This document shows, piece after piece, positions 25,583-34,068 of a DNA stretch of 58,532 nt (the first letter of the stretch is position 1; every line of letters starts with the position of its first letter). This DNA is from Streptomyces novaecaesareae (GTDB taxonomy: Bacteria > Actinomycetota > Actinomycetes > Streptomycetales > Streptomycetaceae). The translations under genes and the position numbers were made by a program. The stretch spans positions 1 through 58,532 of the forward strand of contig NZ_JNWQ01000040.1 in the NCBI RefSeq assembly GCF_000716875.1. Reading direction: 5' to 3'. The notes under the pieces are model-generated. The model ran no database searches and had not been told where the DNA came from. It saw nothing but the letters and a program-made list of their open reading frames with translations.

Positions 25583-26473
25583 CTACTTCCCCGCCGTCTC
25601 CCGCAGGAAGCCCGTGAACGCCTCGACCGCCGGCGGCAGCCGCTGCCCCTTCCGGGTGACCGTGTGGACGTGGCGGACGGGGGTGTCGTCGGGGTGGAGG
25701 GGGATGAGGGCGATGTCGGGGCGGGCGGCGCGGGCGGCCAGGGCGGGGATCAGGGTGGGGCCCAACCCGGCGGCGACCAGGCCGAGTTTGGCGGTCCAGG
25801 CGGAGACCGCGTACTCGATGCGGGGTTGGAAGCCGCTGCGCAGGCAGGCCGCGAGGAGGGTGGTCTCGGCTTGGCGGCGGGCGGCGATCCAGGGTTCGTC
25901 GGCGAGTTCGGCCAGCCGCAGGCGGCGGCGCCCGGCGAGGCGGTGGCCCGGCGGCAGTGCGACCAGTACGGGGTCGTCCAGCAGCGGTTGCAGGTCGAAC
26001 TGCTCGGCGGCGTAGGCGTCTTGTTCGTAGGAGGCGACCACCGCGAGGTCGATGGCGCCGTCGGAGAGCAGGTCCAGCAGGTGGGCGGAGAGGCCTTCGG
26101 TGAGGCTGATCGCGACCTGCGGGTGCGCGGCGCGGAAGGCGGCGAGCGCGCCGGGGACGAGGGCGGCGTTGGCGCTGTCGTAGGCGCCCACCCGCAGGCG
26201 GCCGGCGGTGAGTTCGGTGAGCGCGGCCAGGTCGCTGCGGGTGGTGTCGAGGCGTTCGAGCATCGCCTCGGCGTGCGGCAGCAGGGTGCGGCCGTGCTCG
26301 GTCAGCCGGACCCCGCGGGCCAGGCGGTCGAACAGCGGGGTGCCCAACTCGGCTTCCAGGGTGGCGATCTGGCGGGAGATCGCGGACTGGGTGTAGCCCA
26401 GCCGTTCTCCGGCGGCGGTGAAGGAGCCGAGGTGTGCGACGGTGCGGAAGACGTCCAGCCAAGCCATGTCCAT
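25583..26473 (-). CDS. LysR-family transcriptional regulator
   Basis: 296 residues. The winged HTH at 1-60 (VFRTVAHLGSFTAAGERLGY, AISRQIATLEAELGTPLFDR) is classical; two periplasmic-binding-like halves follow (GRLRVGAYDSANAALVPGAL, then GLVAAGLGPTLIPALAARAA). It is divergent from an NAD-binding dehydrogenase with only 65 bp between starts, the standard LysR regulator-target layout. ATG 26473 or ATG 26467 could be the start. Confidence 0.92.
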   Translation of the reverse strand: MDMAWLDVFRTVAHLGSFTAAGERLGYTQSAISRQIATLEAELGTPLFDRLARGVRLTEHGRTLLPHAEAMLERLDTTRSDLAALTELTAGRLRVGAYDSANAALVPGALAAFRAAHPQVAISLTEGLSAHLLDLLSDGAIDLAVVASYEQDAYAAEQFDLQPLLDDPVLVALPPGHRLAGRRRLRLAELADEPWIAARRQAETTLLAACLRSGFQPRIEYAVSAWTAKLGLVAAGLGPTLIPALAARAARPDIALIPLHPDDTPVRHVHTVTRKGQRLPPAVEAFTGFLRETAGK

Positions 26474-26476
26474 TCC

Positions 26477-26491
26477 GCATGGCTACCATGC
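26477..26491. promoter_or_regulatory. Candidate LysR operator
   Basis: Inverted repeat GCATGG-CTA-CCATGC in the 65-bp gap between the divergent lysR and dehydrogenase genes, overlapping the leader of lysR. Position and dyad symmetry suit autoregulation and control of the dehydrogenase. Confidence 0.45.
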
Positions 26492-26538
26492 CGGACATTC
26501 GTTTGTCGCCTGGCTGGTGGTTGCCTAGCGTGGTGGCC

Positions 26539-27387
26539 ATGAAGAAGATCGCTTTTCTGGGGCTGGGCCGGATGGGCCTGCCGATGGCCCGCCGTCTCGC
26601 CGCCGCCGGCCACCCGCTGACCGTCTGGAACCGCTCCCCCGGCCGCGCCGACGCCCTCACCGAGGCCGCCACCGACGGCGCCACCGCCCTCGCCACCGAC
26701 GGCCTCACCGCCGGGGCCGTCACCGAGGCCGCCACCCCGGCCGAGGCCGTACGGGGGGCCGACGTCGTCGTCACCATGCTGTCCGACCCGGCGGCCGTCG
26801 CCGACGTCGCCGCGCAGTTCACGCCCGAGCTGGCGCCGGGCGTGCTGTGGATCGACATGTCCTCGATCGGCCCGCGGGCCGTCGCCGAGCTGCGGGCCGA
26901 ACTTCCGTACGGCGTGGCCCTGGTGGACGCGCCGGTGATCGGCAGCGTGGGCCCGGCGGCCACCGGCGACCTGGTGGTCTTCGCGGGCGGCGAGGAGGCC
27001 GATCTGGACCGGGCGCAGCCCGTCCTGGAGCAGTTGGGGCGGGTGCGGCGCTGCGGCGGTCCGGGGACGGGTGCGGCGCTGAAGGTGGTGGTGATCGGCG
27101 CGATCGTCGCCTCGGTGACGGTGGTCGGCGAAGTGCTGGCGGTGGCCGAGGAGTTGGGTGTGCCGCAGGAGCTGGCGCGGGAGGTGCTGTCGGCCGGGCC
27201 GCTCGCGGGGGTGGTGGCCCGGGCGTACAGCACGGAGTCGGATTTTCCGGTGCGTCTGGCTGCCAAGGATCTCGCGCTGGCGGGTGGCGGCCCGGTCCTG
27301 TCGGCGGCTCGCGAGGTGCTGCTGGCGGACCCGTCGATCGCCGAGGAGGACCTGTCGGCGGTGGTGGGGTCCCTGCGCCGCGGGTAG
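26539..27387 (+). CDS. NAD(P)-binding beta-hydroxyacid dehydrogenase (6PGDH/HIBADH type)
   Basis: 282 residues. Rossmann motif KKIAFLGLGRMGLPMARRLA at the N-terminus; substrate-binding DAPVIGSVGPAATGDLVVFA; catalytic region GTGAALKVVVIGAI, where the family lysine is in AALK; C-terminal helical domain from about 170. This is the 3-hydroxyisobutyrate/tartronate-semialdehyde/imine-reductase superfamily, and the substrate is not determinable. ATG 26539 follows a short leader. Regulation by the divergent LysR is likely. Confidence 0.87.
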   Translation: MKKIAFLGLGRMGLPMARRLAAAGHPLTVWNRSPGRADALTEAATDGATALATDGLTAGAVTEAATPAEAVRGADVVVTMLSDPAAVADVAAQFTPELAPGVLWIDMSSIGPRAVAELRAELPYGVALVDAPVIGSVGPAATGDLVVFAGGEEADLDRAQPVLEQLGRVRRCGGPGTGAALKVVVIGAIVASVTVVGEVLAVAEELGVPQELAREVLSAGPLAGVVARAYSTESDFPVRLAAKDLALAGGGPVLSAAREVLLADPSIAEEDLSAVVGSLRRG

Positions 27388-27535
27388 GAACTCCCCTGCG
27401 CTCACGCACGGTTGACGACCGGGCCAGCCGTCAACCCGCCCCTGCCGGCCTCACCCGATCCGGGGTCCGGGCTCGCGGCGGGCCCCCGGCGGGACGTAGC
27501 GTCGTCGCGGCAGGCGGTCACGGCCCTGGGGAAGG

Positions 27536-28333
27536 GTGGCGGGGGTGCGGGGAGGGCGGGTGCCGGCCGTGCTGGCGGCGGCGGTGCTGGTGCTGACGGC
27601 GGCGGGCTGCGGAGGCCCCCCTGGCGGGGGCGAGGAAAGCGAGCGGGCGGACGGCCGGCCGCTGGCGCTGGTGTACCGGGGGCCGGCGGCCTGCGAGGGG
27701 TGTCCGGAGGCGGCGCGCACGATGCTGGAGCGCGGCGGGTTCGCGGTGCGCTACGTGGGGCCGCGGGAGCGGGTTCGGTTCGGCCCGTCCGCGCTGACGG
27801 GCGTGGCGCTGTACGTGCAGCCCGGCGGCAGCAACGGGCAGGAGGTGAGCACCGCGTGGGCCCTGCTGGGGCGTGAGCCCGGCTTCTCCCCGGACCTGGT
27901 GCGGGCCTATGTGCGCGGCGGCGGGCGGTACTTGGGGCTGTGCATGGGCGGCTACCTGGCCGGCGACCCGGGGTTCGACCTGCTGCCGGGCGACTCCGGG
28001 GAGTACGTCCGCTCCCCGGGTGCGACCGTCACCGACGAGCAGGACGGGCTGGTCGACGTCGCCTGGCGCGGGCGCCCGCAGCGGATGTACTTCCAGGACG
28101 GCCCCTTCTTCGACGTCGACGGCCCCGGCACGGAGGTCCTCGCCCGCTACCCCAACGACCGCCCGGCCGTCGTGGTCGCCCCGTACGGCACCGGGCGGGT
28201 GGCGGTCAGCGGCCCGCACCCGGAGGCCCCGGCCGACTGGTACCGCGACTACGGCCTGCCCGACGAGTCGCAGGCCGACCTCGCCCTGGGCGAGGACCTG
28301 CTGCACACCCTGACGGGCACGCGGACGCCGTGA
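27536..28333 (+). CDS. Lipoprotein with biotin-ligase N-terminal (BPL_N, GATase-like) domain
   Basis: 265 residues. Lipoprotein signal VLAAAVLVLTAAGCG. The extracellular domain has LYVQPGGSNGQEV and the nucleophile-elbow-like YLGLCMGGYLAGD, the pattern of the BPL_N class-I glutamine-amidotransferase-like fold in streptomycete lipoproteins. Later, AVVVAPYGTGRVAVSGPHPE resembles the His/Glu end of that fold. Role unknown. GTG 27536 is taken; GTG 27545 or 27563 would keep the signal peptide. Confidence 0.75.
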   Translation: MAGVRGGRVPAVLAAAVLVLTAAGCGGPPGGGEESERADGRPLALVYRGPAACEGCPEAARTMLERGGFAVRYVGPRERVRFGPSALTGVALYVQPGGSNGQEVSTAWALLGREPGFSPDLVRAYVRGGGRYLGLCMGGYLAGDPGFDLLPGDSGEYVRSPGATVTDEQDGLVDVAWRGRPQRMYFQDGPFFDVDGPGTEVLARYPNDRPAVVVAPYGTGRVAVSGPHPEAPADWYRDYGLPDESQADLALGEDLLHTLTGTRTP

Positions 28334-28344
28334 GCCGCCGCGGA

Positions 28345-28530
28345 GCCGGTTGCCCGCCTCCAGGCGACGCTGCGCCGGCTGGACAGGGCGTTCGTGGCGT
28401 TCTTCCGTCGGGTCAAGTCCGGTGAGACGCCCGGCTATCCGCGCTTTCGTGGGGTGGGCCGGTTCGGCACGGTGGAGTTCCCCGGGGACGGGGATGGCTG
28501 TCGCTGGGACTCCCCTGACCTGCCTGCGCC
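28345..28530 (+). pseudogene. tnpB: TnpB (IS605 OrfB) fragment
   Basis: About 55 codons read LRRLDRAFVAFFRRVKSGET, PGYPRFRG, then VEFPGDGDGCRWDS, almost the same as residues 85-140 of the intact TnpB at 32297-33511. No N-terminal region, RuvC motifs or zinc ribbon are present. It is a relic of another copy of the same element family about 4 kb away. Confidence 0.82.
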
Positions 28531-28558
28531 TGCGCCACCACCGGCCCGGGCCCTGACC

Positions 28559-28605
28559 CGCGCGCCCCGGCCCGGCCCCACGGGGGTGGACCGGACCGGG
28601 GCGCA
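28559..28605. terminator. GC-rich hairpin before the VOC gene end
   Basis: CGCCCCGG-type arms pair with CCGGGGCG across about 15 nt with a single mismatch, between the TnpB relic and the convergent VOC gene. Confidence 0.45.
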
Positions 28606-28610
28606 GGGCG

Positions 28611-29036
28611 CTACCTCGTGCGGGGCTGGTTGAAGCGGAGCATGTTGCCCGCCGGGTCGCGGAAGGCGCAGTCGCGGACGCCGTAGGGCTGGTCCATGGG
28701 TTCCTGGAGGACTTCGGCGCCGGCGGCGCGGATGCGTTCGAAGGTGGCGTCGCAGTCGTCGGTGCGGAAGATGACGCCGCGCAGCAGGCCCTTGGCGAGG
28801 AGTTCGGCGGCGGCCTGGCGGTCGTCGTCGGAGGCGTGCGGGTCGGCCAGCGGGGGTTCCAGGACGATCTCGACGTCGGGCTGGTCGGGCGAGCCGACGG
28901 TGACCCAGCGCATGCCTTCGAATCCGACGTCGTTGCGGACCTCGAAGCCGAGGATGTCGCGGTAGAAGGCGAGGGCCTTGTCGTGGTCGTCGACGGCGAT
29001 GAAGCACTGCGCGAGTTCGATGCTCATGGCGGTCAC
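28611..29036 (-). CDS. Glyoxalase/VOC-superfamily protein
   Basis: 141 residues of one VOC fold: QCFIAVDDHDKALAFYRDIL at the N-terminus, FEVRNDVGFEGMRWVTVG, and the second module ending YGVRDCAFRDPAGNMLRFNQ. Resembles the DUF899/PhnB-like small VOC enzymes that pair with a regulator. GTG 29036 overlaps the stop of the AraC gene by four bases (GTGA), so the two are translationally coupled; ATG 29027 is the alternative start. Confidence 0.87.
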   Translation of the reverse strand: MTAMSIELAQCFIAVDDHDKALAFYRDILGFEVRNDVGFEGMRWVTVGSPDQPDVEIVLEPPLADPHASDDDRQAAAELLAKGLLRGVIFRTDDCDATFERIRAAGAEVLQEPMDQPYGVRDCAFRDPAGNMLRFNQPRTR

Positions 29037-29515
29037 GCTACGGGAGGCGGCCCGCCCTTCGCCTCCGGTCGTCGGACCGGGCGGGTGCGGATCTTGGCGA
29101 TGCAGGCGGGGATCGCGGCGCCGTCCTCGTGGTCGCGGGCCCGGTAGGCGCTGGGGCTCTCGCCGACGAGTTCGGTGAAGCGGGTGCTGAAGGAGCCCAG
29201 CGACGTACAGCCGACCGCCATGCAGACGTCGGTGACGCTCAGGTCCCCGCGCCGCAGCAGTGCCTTGGCCCGTTCGATCCGGCGGGTCATGAGGTAGCTG
29301 TACGGGGTCTCGCCGTAGGCGGCGCGGAAGCTGCGGGAGAAGTGGCCGGGCGACATCAGCGCGGTGTGGGCGAGCGCGGGCACGTCCAGGGGCTGCGCGT
29401 AGTCGCGGTCCATCCGGTCGCGGGCCCGGCGCAGCCGGACGAGGTCGGCGACGGGCACGCGGGTGGGGCGCGTCGGGCGGGTCGCGCGGTTCGGGGCTGG
29501 CTCGGGGGTGGACAC
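29033..29515 (-). CDS. AraC-family regulator
   Basis: 160 residues, essentially the two HTH motifs only: DVPALAHTALMSPGHFSRSF and LSVTDVCMAVGCTSLGSFST, with the family end FTELVGESPSAYRAR. No sensory domain. It is coupled to the downstream VOC gene by a GTGA overlap, a standard regulator-target pair in actinobacteria. GTG 29515 is chosen because it begins shortly before the conserved region. Confidence 0.85.
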   Translation of the reverse strand: MSTPEPAPNRATRPTRPTRVPVADLVRLRRARDRMDRDYAQPLDVPALAHTALMSPGHFSRSFRAAYGETPYSYLMTRRIERAKALLRRGDLSVTDVCMAVGCTSLGSFSTRFTELVGESPSAYRARDHEDGAAIPACIAKIRTRPVRRPEAKGGPPPVA

Positions 29516-29670
29516 ACCGGCCACCGTACCCACCGCCGGTGACAGGCGGCCTGCCCCGTCCGGCACGGCCCGGACGGGGTCCACGAGTTCCGGGGGGCCG
29601 GGCCCGCCGCTGCTGGACGCGGCCGGCCCCCCGGCTGCGGGTCCCACCTGCGGAGATCTAGGGTGCTGGC

Positions 29671-30348
29671 ATGATCCCCACACCGATATCCGGACCCACA
29701 CCGATATCCGACCCCGATCCGGTATCCGACCCCGATCCGGTATCCGACCCCGGCGAGGCGCTGCGGGTGCTGATGGAGGGCAACGCCCGGTTCGTCGCGA
29801 GCAGCCCCGCGCACCCGAACCAGGACGCCGGGCGCCGGGCCGCGCTCGCGCCGGCGCAGCGGCCGTTCGCGGTGCTGTTCGGCTGTTCGGACTCCCGGCT
29901 GGCCGCCGAGATCATCTTCGACCAGGGGCTGGGCGACCTGTTCGTGGTGCGCACGGCCGGGCACGTCACCGGTTCGGAGGCGCTGGGCAGCATCGAGTAC
30001 GGGGTGAGCGTGCTGGGGTGCCCGCTGGTGGTGGTGCTGGGGCACGACTCCTGCGGGGCGGTGGCGGCGGCGCTGGACTCGCTGGAGCGGGGGCGGATGC
30101 CGGGCGGCTTCGTGCGTGACGTGGTGGAGCGGGTGACCCCGAGTGTGCTGTCCGCCAGGGCGGCGGGCATCGAGGACCGTGACGCGATCGTGGACGAGCA
30201 CATCCGCCAGACCGTGGACCTGCTGGTGGAGCGTTCCCAGGCGCTGGCGGCGAAGGTCGCCGAGGGCACGCTGGCCGTGGTGGGCCTGTCCTACCGGCTG
30301 CACGACGGCCAGGCCCGTCAGGTCGCCGCCCGGGGGCCGGTGGGCTGA
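29671..30348 (+). CDS. Beta-carbonic anhydrase
   Basis: 225 residues. Zinc ligands and the catalytic dyad are present: CSDSR (Cys72, Asp74, Arg76) and HDSCGA (His125, Cys128). The hydrophobic active-site entry is VVRTAGHVTG. It interconverts CO2 and bicarbonate in the cytoplasm. The first 28 residues are an unusual Pro/Ser/Asp linker encoded by four in-frame copies of an 18-bp repeat. ATG 29671 has a GGTG-type weak ribosome site. Confidence 0.93.
   Translation: MIPTPISGPTPISDPDPVSDPDPVSDPGEALRVLMEGNARFVASSPAHPNQDAGRRAALAPAQRPFAVLFGCSDSRLAAEIIFDQGLGDLFVVRTAGHVTGSEALGSIEYGVSVLGCPLVVVLGHDSCGAVAAALDSLERGRMPGGFVRDVVERVTPSVLSARAAGIEDRDAIVDEHIRQTVDLLVERSQALAAKVAEGTLAVVGLSYRLHDGQARQVAARGPVG
29680..29751. 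repeat. Four tandem 18-bp repeats at the 5' end of the carbonic anhydrase gene
   Basis: Units 29680-29697, 29698-29715, 29716-29733 and 29734-29751. The last two are identical (GATCCGGTATCCGACCCC); the first two are variants starting ACACCGATATCCG. They encode TPISGP, TPISDP, DPVSDP and DPVSDP. Confidence 0.9.
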
Positions 30349-30510
30349 CGGGCCGGTGGGCTGACGGGCCGACGGCCTGGGGCGCGGGAGCTACGGCAGC
30401 TGCGGGAACTGGATGTCCGATCGCCGCCAGCGCCCCCGTACGGGCGGGGGCAGAGTCGGTGTCCGACAGCGGTTCCCCCGCTCCCCCCTCTCCCGAAGGA
30501 CGGCAGTCCC

Positions 30511-31146
30511 GTGCACAAGGTGACCGACCTCAAGGTCCTGTACTTCGGCACCCCGGTGGTGCTGATCGGCTCGCGCAACGAGGACGGCAGCGCCAACCTG
30601 GCGCCGATGTCCTCGGCGTGGTGGCTGGGGCAGTCCTGCGTGCTGGGCCTGGGCAACGGCTCGCAGACCGCCGTCAACCTGCGGCGCGAGGGCGAGTGCG
30701 TGCTGAACCTGCCCTCCTCGGCGCAGGTGGACGCCGTGGACGCCCTCGCGCTGCTGACCGCCAATCCGCACGTCAGCGACCTGAGGCGCGGGCAGGGCTA
30801 CCGCCACGAGCGGGGCAAGTTCGCCGCGGCCGGGATGACCGAGCTGGCCGGGGAGCTGGTGCGGGCGCCGCGCGCGGCCGAGTGCCCGGTGCAGCTGGAG
30901 TGCCGGCTGGAGGCGGCGACGCCGCTGGCGGGCAACGAGCGCTGCACCGCCTTCGAGGTCACGGTGGTGCGCGCGCACGTCGAGGAGGGCCTGATCGTGC
31001 CGGGCAGCGACCACTACGTCGACCCGCTCGGCTGGGACCCGCTGATCATGAAGTTCTGCGAGTTCTTCGGCGGCGGCCGGCGCCTGGCCCCCTCGCGCCT
31101 GGCCGAGGGCTGGCGGATGCCCGGCCGGCTGCCCGCCGCCGTCTGA
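30511..31146 (+). CDS. Flavin reductase-like FMN-binding protein
   Basis: 211 residues of the split-barrel flavin reductase family: PVVLIGSRNEDGSANLAPMS with the FMN-binding SSAWWLG stretch, and RREGECVLNLPSSAQVDAVD. Such proteins reduce free flavin for a monooxygenase or bind FMN themselves. GTG 30511 starts the conserved region. No oxygenase partner is adjacent. Confidence 0.83.
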   Translation: MHKVTDLKVLYFGTPVVLIGSRNEDGSANLAPMSSAWWLGQSCVLGLGNGSQTAVNLRREGECVLNLPSSAQVDAVDALALLTANPHVSDLRRGQGYRHERGKFAAAGMTELAGELVRAPRAAECPVQLECRLEAATPLAGNERCTAFEVTVVRAHVEEGLIVPGSDHYVDPLGWDPLIMKFCEFFGGGRRLAPSRLAEGWRMPGRLPAAV

Positions 31147-31195
31147 CGGGCCGCCGTCCGACGGCCAGGCGCCGAACGGCCGGCCGCCGAACGGC

Positions 31196-31843
31196 TCACG
31201 GTGCGACGCTCGCCCCGCAGGAGTCGCACACCCGGGTCGCCGGCAGCTCCAGGAAGCAGTTCGGACAGATCGCCGGCGGGCGCGGTGCGGCGGCGGCGGC
31301 CGTCCTGCGCTCCGCGGCGGTGCCGGCCGTCCTGCGTTCTGCGGCGGTGGAGGCCGTCTTGCGTTCCATGGAGGCCCGCAGGCGCGGGGCGAGGGCGGGG
31401 GTGCCGCCGTCGGCGGGCAGGTCGGCGCCGAAGTGCCGGTAGCAGGCGAGGCGGGCGGCGGCGGCGTGCTGCTCGCGGTCCATCTCCTCCAGCACCGGCG
31501 GCTGTCCGGCCACCGCCAGCACCTCCTGGTAGCCGGCGCCGACCTTGCCGTCCGCCGCGTGCACCACCAGGGCGGTCAGCGGCGGGTCGCCGCGCCGGTG
31601 GGCTTCGAGGACCACCAGGGACAGCACCTTGCCGATCCAGTGCCGCTGGTTGACCCGGGTGCGCACCCCGGAGGCCTCCTGGACCGCCTCGGCGAGGTCC
31701 GCGTAGGTGATCACCCCGTGGTAGTGGTGCGCCACCTCGACCAGGGCGGGGTAGGCCGCTCTGGTCCACACGATCTGCGCCTGGGCGGCGCTGACCGCCG
31801 AACCGTCCGACACCCGCCAGTAGCTGCGCTGCTGCTCCGTCAT
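31196..31843 (-). CDS. Hypothetical protein with C-terminal zinc ribbon
   Basis: 215 residues. N-terminal domain about 20-125 (YPALVEVAHHYHGVITYADL, RHWIGKVLSLVVLEAHRRGD), unassigned. A low-complexity Arg/Thr/Ala linker (TAAERRTAGTAAERR) precedes a zinc ribbon with CPNC and CDSC. I do not recognise the family; a nucleic-acid-binding or nuclease-partner role is possible but unsupported. ATG 31843. Confidence 0.6.
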   Translation of the reverse strand: MTEQQRSYWRVSDGSAVSAAQAQIVWTRAAYPALVEVAHHYHGVITYADLAEAVQEASGVRTRVNQRHWIGKVLSLVVLEAHRRGDPPLTALVVHAADGKVGAGYQEVLAVAGQPPVLEEMDREQHAAAARLACYRHFGADLPADGGTPALAPRLRASMERKTASTAAERRTAGTAAERRTAAAAAPRPPAICPNCFLELPATRVCDSCGASVAP

Positions 31844-32094
31844 CCGCCCCGTCCCTGTCCGCCTCGTCCCGCCGGCCCCCGCCGAGAGCGAGGCTACCGG
31901 GCTGCGGGGGCCGGTGGACGGCCGGGGGCTTGCCGGGGTCTTGCCGGGGGCTTGCCGGGAACTTGACTTCAACCGCTGTTGAAGTTGTCGAATGGCATCC
32001 GACCGCAGCCGTACGGGCACCACCCGCGGTCGATGCCCCGCCCGTACGGAACCCGTACCCGGGGCCCCCGCCGGGGCGTGACGGACGCCGGCGC
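31844..32094. other. Intergenic region with repeats and an operator-like dyad
   Basis: Contains four imperfect tandem copies of an 11-bp CTTGCCGGGGG unit (31926-31962), then the palindrome described next. No gene. Confidence 0.5.
31966..31985 (+). promoter_or_regulatory. MerR-type operator/promoter without an obvious target gene
   Basis: Perfect dyad ACTTCAAC-CGCT-GTTGAAGT preceded by TTGACT and followed by a -10-like TCGAAT. MerR-family regulators bind such 19-20-bp dyads placed between -35 and -10. No start codon with a protein-like frame follows on the plus strand within 150 bp. Confidence 0.45.
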
Positions 32095-32260
32095 TCAGGC
32101 GGCAGGCTCGGCGAGGGTGTGGGCGACGAGGGCGTTGGCGTGGCCGTGGCCGAGGCCGTGCTCGGCCTTGAGCCAGGCGACGAGCTCCATGTGCCTGGCG
32201 AGGGGGGAGGTGCGGATGAGGTCCTTCCACTCCTGGATCGGGCGGCCGTACTTCTTCTCG
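32095..32260 (-). pseudogene. DUF4287 gene, 3' part (split by IS element)
   Basis: 54 codons from EKKYGRPIQEWKDLIRTSP through HMELVAWLKAEHGLGHGHAN to a stop. This is the conserved C-terminal portion of a small DUF4287 protein. Its first 21 codons lie at 34069-34131 on the other side of the IS605 element. Joining the two at 34069/32260 restores an open frame of 75 codons. Confidence 0.85.
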
Positions 32261-32296
32261 GTGACTCCTCCCCCGGCTGAAGCCGGGGGCTTCTCG

Positions 32297-33511
32297 CTAA
32301 GCCGGGTTGGCTTCGCGGCGGACCAGCCCGGCCCGTAGGACGTTGAGAGCACCTACTGTGTCAGCGTGTGCCGTGTGGCCGCAGGACTGACAGTGGAACT
32401 TCTCCTGGGTGGGCCGGTTCTGCGCCGAGACGTGCCCGCATTCGGGGCAGGTCCGGGAGGTGTTGCGGGGGTCCACGGCGATCACTTCCCTGCCGGCGCT
32501 TTCAGCCTTGCTGGTGAGGATCGCGAGGAACACCCCCCAACCGGCATCCATGATCGAACGGTTGAGTCCGGCCTTCGCCGCTGCACCGTTGGGCAGGAAG
32601 CGGCCCGGCGTCCCGGGGTCCGGTTTCGGCGCTACGGCCTTGCTCATGTTGCGGATCTTGAGGTCTTCATGCGCGATGAAGTCGTGCTCACGAACCAGGC
32701 CGAGGGCGGTCTTGTGCGCGTGGTCGAGCCGCTGGCGTCGGACCTTGCCATGCAGGCTCGCGACCCTTTCAACCGCCCGCTGGTGGTTGGCGGTTCGCTT
32801 GTCCCGGCGCACGCGCGGGAACCGGGAGAGGGCCTGCTGTGCGGATTCGAGTTTCGCGGCGGCAGTGCGGCTGTGACGCGGGTTGGGAACGAATCCGCCG
32901 TTGGAATCGGCGAGGAAGTTCGCTATGCCCAGGTCGATGCCGACCACGCTGCCGGTCGGGGGCGGCGGCTTGGGCTGTTCCTGCTCGGCGCTCAGCACGA
33001 CGAACCACTTGCGGCCCTCGCGCTTGACGGCGACGGTCTTGACCCTGCCGACCACGGCGCGGTGCTGGTTGACCTTGACGTGCCCGACACCTTGGAGCCG
33101 GACGCGGGTGACCGGGTCGTGCGGGGTGGAGTCCCACCGGCAGCCGTCCCCGTCCTTGGGGAACTCGACCGTGTCGAACCAGGTCACCCCGCGAAAGCGC
33201 GGGTATCCGGGTGTCTCGCCGGACTTGACCCGTCGGAAGAACGCCGCGAATGCCTTGTCGAGACGACGCAGTGTCGCCTGCTGGGAGGAGAACGACCAGC
33301 GGCCCTGACGCTCCGGGTCGAAAGCCCGGATGTCCTTGAGCTGCGCGGACTGCATCCCGTACGTGACGCTGGTCCTGGAGACGTGCCGGTATGCATCGCG
33401 GCGTTCCTGCAACGCCCCGTTGTACAGGGAGCAGTGATCGCGCAGCATCTCGGTCAAAGCCTGCTGCTGGCCCACGGTGGGCCGCATGAGGAATTTGTAT
33501 GCACGGATCAT
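32297..33511 (-). CDS. tnpB: TnpB, RNA-guided nuclease of IS605
   Basis: 404 residues. OrfB N-terminus MIRAYKFLMRPTVGQQQAL; RuvC I in VGIDLGIANF (Asp near 193), RuvC II in IAHEDLKIRNM, zinc ribbon CPECG...CQSCG, RuvC III in HADTVGALN. The catalytic D-E-D set is present. TnpB proteins are guided by an omega-RNA made from the 3' end of their gene and the right end, expected here at about 32261-32450. ATG 33511 has AAGGGGG; the longer frame to 33568 has none. Confidence 0.92.
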   Translation of the reverse strand: MIRAYKFLMRPTVGQQQALTEMLRDHCSLYNGALQERRDAYRHVSRTSVTYGMQSAQLKDIRAFDPERQGRWSFSSQQATLRRLDKAFAAFFRRVKSGETPGYPRFRGVTWFDTVEFPKDGDGCRWDSTPHDPVTRVRLQGVGHVKVNQHRAVVGRVKTVAVKREGRKWFVVLSAEQEQPKPPPPTGSVVGIDLGIANFLADSNGGFVPNPRHSRTAAAKLESAQQALSRFPRVRRDKRTANHQRAVERVASLHGKVRRQRLDHAHKTALGLVREHDFIAHEDLKIRNMSKAVAPKPDPGTPGRFLPNGAAAKAGLNRSIMDAGWGVFLAILTSKAESAGREVIAVDPRNTSRTCPECGHVSAQNRPTQEKFHCQSCGHTAHADTVGALNVLRAGLVRREANPA

Positions 33512-33561
33512 CCGGCCCACCCCCTTTCTGTTCTGACGGTTGGTCACACTACACTTGGGGT

Positions 33562-33990
33562 ATGTCACCGCGCTGGGTTACGGACCCCAATATCCGCACC
33601 GGTCGCCACGTCGCCTACAATCTGCATGCCCACTTGGTGTTCGTCACGAAGTACCGCAAGGGGATCTTCGACGACGAGATGCTCAAACGCTGCGAGGCGA
33701 TCATGCGGGACGTGTGCGCCGGCTTCGAAGTGGAGCTGCGCGAATTCAACGGCGAGGCCGATCACGTGCACCTGCTGGTCCACTACCCGCCGAAGCTGGC
33801 CCTGTCGAAGCTGATCAACTCGCTCAAGGGCGTCAGCTCCCGCTACCTGCGCGCGGAGTACACCGGGCGCATCAACCGAACCGGTATGGGATCGGCCCTC
33901 TGGTCCCGCTCGTACTTCGCGGGCTCCTGCGGCGGAGCGCCGATGGCTGTGATCCGTCAGTACATCGAGGGTCAGAAGCGTCCTGTCTGA
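33562..33990 (+). CDS. tnpA: TnpA, Y1 HUH transposase of IS200/IS605
   Basis: 142 residues. HUH motif ADHVHLLVHY and the catalytic tyrosine in VIRQYIEGQ are intact, with YNLHAHLVFVTKYRK at the start of the fold. It excises and inserts the element as single-stranded DNA at the hairpin ends. It is divergent from tnpB with 50 bp between starts. Confidence 0.94.
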   Translation: MSPRWVTDPNIRTGRHVAYNLHAHLVFVTKYRKGIFDDEMLKRCEAIMRDVCAGFEVELREFNGEADHVHLLVHYPPKLALSKLINSLKGVSSRYLRAEYTGRINRTGMGSALWSRSYFAGSCGGAPMAVIRQYIEGQKRPV

Positions 33991-34068
33991 CCGTCAAAGA
34001 TCAGCGACGCCCCCGCGCCGCAGTCGCATACACTCCCCGGCTGAAGCCGGGGATACCCTGCGCCACCG

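Larger units (their letters stand above)
32261..34068 (-). mobile_element. IS200/IS605-family element, complete
   Basis: About 1808 bp, orientation taken from tnpB. Both ends carry the sub-terminal hairpin with core CCCCGGCTGAAGCCGGGG (right end 32270-32289, left end 34034-34053), as IS605 elements do instead of inverted repeats. tnpA and tnpB are divergent. It sits inside a DUF4287 gene with no target duplication, in keeping with single-strand transposition. Confidence 0.88.

Noticed and set aside
29658..30269. Minus-strand frame with a GSGSDTGSGSD repeat
   Set aside because: Complement of the 18-bp repeats and of the carbonic anhydrase gene; no start signal.
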